This document shows, one piece after another, positions 39,105 to 43,720 of a stretch of 43,720 bases of DNA (position 1 is the first letter of the stretch; every line of letters starts with the position of its first letter). Both the position numbers and the translations under genes were made by a program. Source of the DNA: an uncultured Oxalobacteraceae bacterium (GTDB lineage Bacteria; Pseudomonadota; Gammaproteobacteria; Burkholderiales; Burkholderiaceae); NCBI GenBank assembly GCA_946478765.1, contig CAMLDH010000002.1, positions 1 to 43,720 on the forward strand, written 5' to 3'. The notes beneath the pieces were generated by a model. It saw nothing but the letters and a program-made list of their open reading frames with translations. It did no database searches and was not told where the DNA came from.

Positions 39105-39149
39105 TTGCTCGTTATTCCGTTGGGAATGAAGGCCGGGCGGCTTGCGAAA

Positions 39150-40313
39150 CTATTCCCGGTCCTCGCGTTTAGCCTTTGGCCGTTTGCCGACGGTCACGTC
39201 AAGAACCGATTCCTGCGTCTTGCGCAACACGGTCATCTTCGCTTTGTTGCCCGGCACGAGCTGTGCAATCAGATTCAACATGTCGGTGGTGTCGTTCACT
39301 GGTTTGCCTTCGACCGACACTAGAATGTCGCCCGGTTTCATGCCGGCCTTGTCGGCCGGGCCGCCTTTCAATACGCCCGCAATGATTGCGCCGGTCTTGG
39401 TCGTCAGACCAAAACTCTCGGCCAACTCCGGTGTGATGTCCTGCGGTTCGACGCCGATCCAGCCGCGCACGACTTGGCCACTGCTGATGATCGATTCCAT
39501 CACCATCTTGATGGTGCTGACCGGAATCGCAAAACCGATACCGAGCGAGCCGCCGCTGCGCGAATAGATTGCGGTATTAATGCCGAGCAGATTGCCGTTG
39601 GTATCGATCAATGCGCCGCCCGAGTTGCCGGGATTGATCGCTGCATCGGTCTGGATGAAGTCTTCAAACGTGTTGATGCCAAGATGATTGCGGCCCATCG
39701 CAGACACGATGCCCATCGTGACGGTTTGGCCGACGCCGAACGGATTGCCGATCGCAAGGACCACATCTCCCACTTTGGTCTGGTCGGCGTGACCCAGCGT
39801 GATCGCGGGCGCGTTCGGCAAATTGATTTTGACCACGGCCAGATCGGTTTCCGGGTCGGAGCCGACGACCTTGGCGGCCGCTTTACGGCCATCGGACAAG
39901 GCGACTTCGATTTCGTCGGCCGCTTCGACCACATGGTTGTTGGTCAGGATGTAACCTTGCGAACTGACGATGACGCCGGAGCCGAGGCTGAATTGCTTTT
40001 CATCCGGGTCGCCCAGATGATCGCCAAAGAATTTCCGGAAAAACGGATCGTCCATCAACGGGTTTTTCGGCTGACGCGCGCCCTTGGTCGTAAAAATATT
40101 GACGACCGATGGCATCGCCCGTTTGGCCGCATCGCGATAAGAACCTTGGGCGGCGGATGCGTTGCTCGGCGCCTCCAGCATCGGCACGGTGGTCGACGTG
40201 ACGCGCGCACCATGCATGCCGCCAGCCCAATCCGGTTTCAAGGTTATTACAATGAACCAAATCGCCAAACCGACTGTTACGGTTTGCGCAAACAATAGCC
40301 AAAGACGTCGCAT
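39150..40313 (-). CDS. membrane-anchored HtrA-family serine protease (DegS/DegQ-like), one PDZ
   Basis: The 387-residue protein has one N-terminal span (about 8-24) as a membrane anchor, a trypsin-like domain with His127 (TNNHVVE), Asp157 (ETDLAVVKI) and Ser231 (GNSGGAL), and a single PDZ domain (about 285-375). One PDZ plus an anchor resembles DegS rather than DegP. It should act in the periplasm on misfolded proteins or as a regulatory protease. It diverges from the nif3 remnant, an order common near tatC in Burkholderiales. Confidence 0.94.
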   Translation of the reverse strand: MRRLWLLFAQTVTVGLAIWFIVITLKPDWAGGMHGARVTSTTVPMLEAPSNASAAQGSYRDAAKRAMPSVVNIFTTKGARQPKNPLMDDPFFRKFFGDHLGDPDEKQFSLGSGVIVSSQGYILTNNHVVEAADEIEVALSDGRKAAAKVVGSDPETDLAVVKINLPNAPAITLGHADQTKVGDVVLAIGNPFGVGQTVTMGIVSAMGRNHLGINTFEDFIQTDAAINPGNSGGALIDTNGNLLGINTAIYSRSGGSLGIGFAIPVSTIKMVMESIISSGQVVRGWIGVEPQDITPELAESFGLTTKTGAIIAGVLKGGPADKAGMKPGDILVSVEGKPVNDTTDMLNLIAQLVPGNKAKMTVLRKTQESVLDVTVGKRPKAKREDRE

Positions 40314-40352
40314 AAAAGGTAGGAAAATGAGTCAACAAAACGGTAAATAGGG

Positions 40353-40563
40353 ATGAAATTGCAAAATATCCAGCGCAGACGCTCGAATATTACCCGTTTT
40401 TGCGACGACTGCTCAAACGGGCTGCAGGTAGAACGCCGGCATTGCGTATCGTGCATGCGGCCATTATGCAGCCGAATGTTACGGCGTTCAGGCACTGGAC
40501 GCGTACATTGCCGAGCAGTCCTGTATTGCGCATCATCTCATTGATGTTGCCGATCCCATTTGA
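40353..40563 (+). pseudogene. Remnant of nif3/ybgI (Nif3-like dinuclear metal protein), internally deleted
   Basis: The first 27 codons (from ATG 40353) end ITRFCDDCSNGLQVE, which matches the N-terminal Nif3 signature of the type RF.DYCPNGLQVEG. Directly after, in another frame, about 40 codons read AGIAYRACGHYAAECYG then VQALDAYIAEQ and end HLIDVADPI with TGA at 40561. That matches the Nif3 C-terminus, whose usual form is ACGHHATER.G..AL and FIDI.NP. About 180 central codons are therefore missing and the two ends are out of frame. Even the retained metal motif is altered (GHH to GHY). The alignment is from memory of the family, not from a search. Confidence 0.75.
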
Positions 40564-40799
40564 TAAGGTAGAAACCCTTACTTGAAAGCGGCCGCCGCCA
40601 GCAAAACGATGCGGTTTGCGCGGTTGAATAAGATTACTATTTCCAATGAACGAATTTTGCATCTCCATCGCATTTTTTTGCTGAAAATTTGGGCAGCATT
40701 GTATTATTCGCATTGAGTCACTTAAATTGCCATCTGGAACAGGAAAAAGGCAAACGTTTGCATTTGTTCTTCAGGTAATCACTTAAACATGGAATAGCT
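40564..40799. promoter_or_regulatory. Gene-free leader before the response regulator
   Basis: No gene is seen. A weak promoter candidate is TTGCTG (40678-40683) and TATTAT (40702-40707), 18 bases apart, about 95 bases before the regulator start. The region is richer in A and T than its neighbours. Confidence 0.35.
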
Positions 40800-41525
40800 A
40801 TGTCGCCACAGGCAGCGCCCGCTTCAATCAATGTATTGATCGTCGAAGACGATGCCGTAACGCGGCGCGCATTGTGCCTAGCCATTGAGTCGGAACCGGC
40901 ATTGAAGCTGGTGGCGGCGCTCGATAGCGTGAAACCTGCTCTGGATTGGCTCGAAAAGCAAGCCGTCGACGTGCTGTTGACTGATCTGGGTTTGCCGGAC
41001 GGATCGGGCGTCGAAATCATCCTGGCCTGCGCGCGGCGCCATCCGAATTCCGACATCATGGTCATCACGATGTCCAGCGATGAGGCGAATGTGCTGGCCT
41101 GTATTGAAGCCGGTGCCTCCGGTTATGTGCTCAAGGATGCCGGTCGGCTCGATATCGTGAGGGCGGTGCTTGACTTGCGTGCCGGCGGATCGCCGATGAG
41201 CCCTGCGATTGCACGCATGGTGATTGCACGAGTGCGCGATGGAAAAAAAATCGCGCCAACGCCTGCGTCCAGCGATTCCATCGATTCCATCGATTCCATC
41301 GAGTTGACGACGCTGACCAAGCGCGAAGCTGCGATTCTCGATTTGATTGCACGCGGCAATACCTATGGCGAGGTTGCGCAGTTGTTGTCGGTATCGGTCG
41401 GCACCGTGCAAACCCATATCAAAAGTATTTACGGCAAGCTGTCGGTACATTCGCGTGGCGAGGCGGTATTCGAGGCGCATCGGCGCGGATTATTGCGCAT
41501 GGGTTTACTGGAGGCGAAAACGTAG
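40800..41525 (+). CDS. NarL/FixJ-type two-component response regulator
   Basis: The 241-residue protein has a receiver domain (about 10-125) with the acidic pocket Glu16, Asp17, Asp18, phosphoacceptor Asp62 (LLTDLGLPDGSG) and Lys112, then a LuxR-type helix-turn-helix (about 172-235) containing LTKREAAILDLIARG and VSVGTVQTHIKSIYGKL. The linker holds three in-frame DSI repeats (residues 159-167) from a 9-bp tandem repeat. No sensor kinase is adjacent, so its signal is unknown. A strong terminator follows at 41570. Confidence 0.95.
   Translation: MSPQAAPASINVLIVEDDAVTRRALCLAIESEPALKLVAALDSVKPALDWLEKQAVDVLLTDLGLPDGSGVEIILACARRHPNSDIMVITMSSDEANVLACIEAGASGYVLKDAGRLDIVRAVLDLRAGGSPMSPAIARMVIARVRDGKKIAPTPASSDSIDSIDSIELTTLTKREAAILDLIARGNTYGEVAQLLSVSVGTVQTHIKSIYGKLSVHSRGEAVFEAHRRGLLRMGLLEAKT
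41274..41300 (+). repeat. 9-bp tandem repeat inside the regulator gene
   Basis: GATTCCATC occurs three times in a row and codes for (DSI)3 in the linker between receiver and DNA-binding domains. Copy-number changes would keep the frame and change linker length. A run of eight A (41243-41250) lies 23 bases before it. Confidence 0.9.
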
Positions 41526-41569
41526 CCGGATTGCGACGCGCCAGTCGTATTGGCTAATGCAAATTGAAC

Positions 41570-41597
41570 GCCGGTCGACGCTGACCGGCTTTTTTCG
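41570..41597 (+). terminator. rho-independent terminator of the response regulator
   Basis: GCCGGTC pairs exactly with GACCGGC over a six-base loop and is followed by six T. It separates the regulator from the convergent mscL gene. Confidence 0.92.
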
Positions 41598-41601
41598 CCG
41601 C

Positions 41602-42024
41602 TTACTTCTTGACCAGGGCGTCCCGAATCTCGCGCAACAGCACAATATCTTCTGCGGTCGGGACGGGGGGCGGCGGTGGCGCCGGTTCGTTTCTTTTGGC
41701 TTTGTTCAGCGCGCGAACCATTTGAAAAATAATGAAGGCCAAAATCAGGAAATTAATGACGATCGTGAGGAAACTGCCGTACGCAAACACCGCCCCCGCC
41801 TTTTTTGCTTCGGCCAGCGTCAAGTGCATATCCTGATGATTCAGCGGCAGATAATAGTTCGAAAAGTCGAGGCCGCCAAAAATCTTGCCCGCGACCGGCA
41901 TGACAATATCTTGCACCATTGAATCGACGATTTTGCCGAATGCACCGCCGATGATGACGGCAACTGCCAAGTCGACCACATTGCCTTTAATCGCAAATGC
42001 CTTGAATTCCTGCATCATGCCCAT
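41602..42024 (-). CDS. mscL: large-conductance mechanosensitive channel
   Basis: The 140-residue channel opens under membrane tension to release solutes. The N-terminal amphipathic helix [21 protein letters not shown] (shown in part), the first span with GGAFGKIV, the periplasmic loop, the second span and the C-terminal helix are all visible; a PAPPPPPVP stretch precedes the last helix. ATG 42024 is chosen from an AAAGGA site eight bases upstream; the frame extends further without family similarity. Confidence 0.96.
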   Translation of the reverse strand: MGMMQEFKAFAIKGNVVDLAVAVIIGGAFGKIVDSMVQDIVMPVAGKIFGGLDFSNYYLPLNHQDMHLTLAEAKKAGAVFAYGSFLTIVINFLILAFIIFQMVRALNKAKRNEPAPPPPPVPTAEDIVLLREIRDALVKK

Positions 42025-42216
42025 GGTGGTGATCCTTTCGATGTGTTGTAAAAAAAGTAATTTGTTCTGCGTCTCGCCGCTGGCTATGCCGGACAACCAA
42101 TTTAATTTCCTGCAAAAACCCGAAAATCATAGCCGGATAAGCGACGGCGGGCTGCGTTCCTCAGCATAAATGAGCGGAAAAATCCCCTAAAATTGTATCT
42201 CAGACAATCTATTCCC

Positions 42217-42245
42217 TTCAAAACAGACTGCGGCTCCGTTATAAT
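42217..42245 (+). promoter_or_regulatory. putative petABC promoter
   Basis: TTCAAA (42217-42222) and a perfect TATAAT (42240-42245) are 17 bases apart, 55 bases before the petA start. Confidence 0.6.
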
Positions 42246-42300
42246 CTAAGGTTGCTAGAAGTTTCGGACAGATTTCGCATTTTGACTGATTGGGGTTGGT

Positions 42301-42909
42301 ATGAGTAACGAAAAGCAGGTCGATTCCGGTCGACGTGGCTTGCTCGTCGCTACGTGTGCGGCGGGCGGTGTAGCGGGATTAGCCACGGCAGGGGCCTTTG
42401 TCTCCACTTTTCAGCCGTCCGAGCGCGCGAAAGCCGCGGGCGCGCCGGTGGAAGTGGATATCGCAGGCCTGGTGCCAGGCGAGATGAAAACCGTCGAATG
42501 GCGTGGCAAGCCGGTATGGATCTTGAAGCGTTCGCCCGAAATGGTCGCATCGCTGAAGAAAACCGATGGACAAGTCGCCGATCCGAAATCCGAACGCAAT
42601 GTGGATGATCTGACGCCGGAATACGCGCGTAACGAGCATCGCTCGATCAAGCCGGAAATCCTGGTGGCAGTGGGCATCTGCTCGCACCTCGGTTGTTCGC
42701 CGAGCACCAAGTTCCAGACCGGTGCCCAGCCCTCGCTGCCGGACGACTGGGCGGGCGGTTTCCTGTGTCCATGTCACGGCTCCACATTCGACTTCGCCGG
42801 CCGCGTGTACAAGAACAAGCCGGCGCCGGACAACCTGCAAGTGCCACGCCACATGTTTGTCGGCGACACCAAGCTGGTCATCGGCAAAGACGAGAAAGGT
42901 GAGGCGTAA
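42301..42909 (+). CDS. petA: ubiquinol-cytochrome c reductase Rieske iron-sulfur subunit
   Basis: The 202-residue subunit passes electrons from quinol to cytochrome c1 in complex III. A twin-arginine signal anchor opens it (GRRGLLVATCAAGG, residues 10-23). The [2Fe-2S] ligands are Cys127 and His129 (CSHLGC) with Cys156 and His159 (CPCHGS); Cys132 and Cys158 form the usual disulfide. The twin-arginine signal suggests export by the TatABC encoded 5 kb upstream. petB follows after two bases. Confidence 0.97.
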   Translation: MSNEKQVDSGRRGLLVATCAAGGVAGLATAGAFVSTFQPSERAKAAGAPVEVDIAGLVPGEMKTVEWRGKPVWILKRSPEMVASLKKTDGQVADPKSERNVDDLTPEYARNEHRSIKPEILVAVGICSHLGCSPSTKFQTGAQPSLPDDWAGGFLCPCHGSTFDFAGRVYKNKPAPDNLQVPRHMFVGDTKLVIGKDEKGEA

Positions 42910-42911
42910 TC

Positions 42912-43720
42912 ATGGCGTTTGTTGAAAAAAAACTTCCGGCCGATGCGCCTGTCGCTGCCAAAGCCCTGAACTGGGTCGATGCCCGTTTCCCGCTAACCAA
43001 GCTGTGGAACGACCAGTGGGGCCAGTACTACGCGCCGAAGAATTTCAATTTCTGGTACATCTTCGGCTCGCTCGCGATGCTGGTGCTGGTAATCCAGATC
43101 GTGACCGGCATTTTCCTCGTGATGCACTACAAACCGGATGCGAACCTCGCATTCGCGTCGGTCGAGTACATCATGCGCGATGTGCCTTGGGGCTGGCTGA
43201 TTCGCTATATGCACTCGACCGGCGCGTCGGCGTTCTTCATCGTGGTCTACCTGCATATGACGCGCGGCCTGCTGTACGGTTCCTACCGCAAGCCGCGTGA
43301 GTTGATCTGGTTGTTCGGCGTGGCGATCTTCCTGTGCCTGATGGGCGAGGCGTTCTTCGGCTACCTGCTGCCGTGGGGCCAGATGTCGTACTGGGGCGCA
43401 CAGGTGATCGTGAACCTGTTCGGCGCAATCCCGTTCATCGGTCCTGACTTGTCGCTGTGGATTCGCGGCGATTACGTGGTGTCCGATGCGACGCTGAACC
43501 GCTTCTTCTCGTTCCACGTCATCGCGATTCCGCTGGTCTTGCTGGGCTTGGTCGTGGCGCACCTGATCGCGTTGCATGAAGTGGGCTCGAACAATCCGGA
43601 CGGCATCGAAGTCAAGGAAAACCTCGGTCCCGACGGCCATCCGGTCGACTCGATTCCATCGCATCCGTACTACAGCGTGCACGACATTTTCGGCGTGACT
43701 GTATTCCTGCTGATCTTCAG
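42912..43720 (+). CDS. petB: cytochrome b subunit of complex III (partial)
   Basis: The gene runs off the window edge; 269 full codons are present, starting MAFVEKKLPADAPVAAK. The b-type heme and quinol features are visible: HSTGASAFFIVVYLHMTRGLLYGSY (in part), GEAFFGYLLPWGQMSYWGA and FSFHVIAIPLVLLGLVVAHLIALHE (in part). The product is an integral membrane protein that oxidises ubiquinol with PetA. The gene has no stop inside the window. Confidence 0.97.
   Translation, partial: MAFVEKKLPADAPVAAKALNWVDARFPLTKLWNDQWGQYYAPKNFNFWYIFGSLAMLVLVIQIVTGIFLVMHYKPDANLAFASVEYIMRDVPWGWLIRYMHSTGASAFFIVVYLHMTRGLLYGSYRKPRELIWLFGVAIFLCLMGEAFFGYLLPWGQMSYWGAQVIVNLFGAIPFIGPDLSLWIRGDYVVSDATLNRFFSFHVIAIPLVLLGLVVAHLIALHEVGSNNPDGIEVKENLGPDGHPVDSIPSHPYYSVHDIFGVTVFLLIF

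Noticed and set aside
40353..40544. Cys-rich 63-residue zinc-finger-like small protein
   Set aside because: The cysteines CDDC and HCVSC look attractive, but the first half matches the Nif3 N-terminus and the second half makes better sense in another frame as the Nif3 C-terminus, so the pattern is a by-product of a deletion.

Overview
The window reads as chromosomal DNA of a betaproteobacterium, most likely an Oxalobacteraceae-like Burkholderiales (Herminiimonas/Janthinobacterium/Collimonas type). This is inferred from gene order and protein character: uvrA-MFS-ssb; gltBD followed by mlaFEDACB; ibaG-murA-hisGDCBHAFIE-hit-tatABC; and petABC. No rRNA or tRNA gene, CRISPR array, prophage or integrase was seen. 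Coding density is high, and most of the window is conserved housekeeping sequence.

Layout. 1-6.3 kb: 3' end of a KefB/KefC-type antiporter, an AEC-family carrier, acylphosphatase and uvrA on the minus strand, then an MFS exporter. 6.3-7.0 kb: a 148-bp palindrome, ssb and its terminator. 7.1-9.2 kb: a sulfide/persulfide module in which a BigR/SqrR-like repressor and two half-size YeeE/YedE proteins read leftward from a shared operator region, and an ETHE1/Blh-type persulfide dioxygenase reads rightward. 9.2-9.6 kb: a gene-free, repeat-rich patch. 9.6-13.3 kb: a PAS-GGDEF-EAL protein, an HDOD protein and an SPW-repeat membrane protein. 13.3-14.5 kb: a second palindrome related to the first, then a REP-associated tyrosine transposase (RAYT) bracketed by repeated motifs. 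14.5-20.8 kb: gltB and gltD with a REP-like repeat between them. 21.1-26.9 kb: the Mla phospholipid-transport operon (mlaFEDACB) and a YadGH-type ABC exporter. 27.0-36.7 kb: ibaG/bolA, murA and nearly the whole histidine pathway, with a beta-class DNA methyltransferase set between hisD and hisC. 36.8-40.3 kb: tatABC, a DUF2461 gene and an anchored HtrA-type protease. 40.35-40.56 kb: the remains of a nif3/ybgI gene that has lost its middle. 40.8-43.7 kb: a NarL/FixJ response regulator, mscL, petA and the start of petB.

How the genes work together. The Mla proteins form one complete retrograde lipid pathway: outer-membrane lipoprotein MlaA, periplasmic carrier MlaC and inner-membrane complex MlaFEDB. 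HisG is the short form and needs a HisZ partner, which is not in this window. tatABC lies in the same window as petA, whose product has a twin-arginine signal and is a likely Tat substrate. GltB and GltD are the two subunits of NADPH glutamate synthase.

The points most worth a second look are: the pair of related long palindromes with a RAYT next to one of them; the internally deleted nif3 pseudogene at 40353-40563; the solitary methyltransferase inside the his operon; the compact persulfide-response module with its operator dyad; and a 9-bp microsatellite in the linker of the response regulator. I did not find a clearly new multi-gene system. The RAYT/palindrome pair and the his-operon methyltransferase are the closest candidates.
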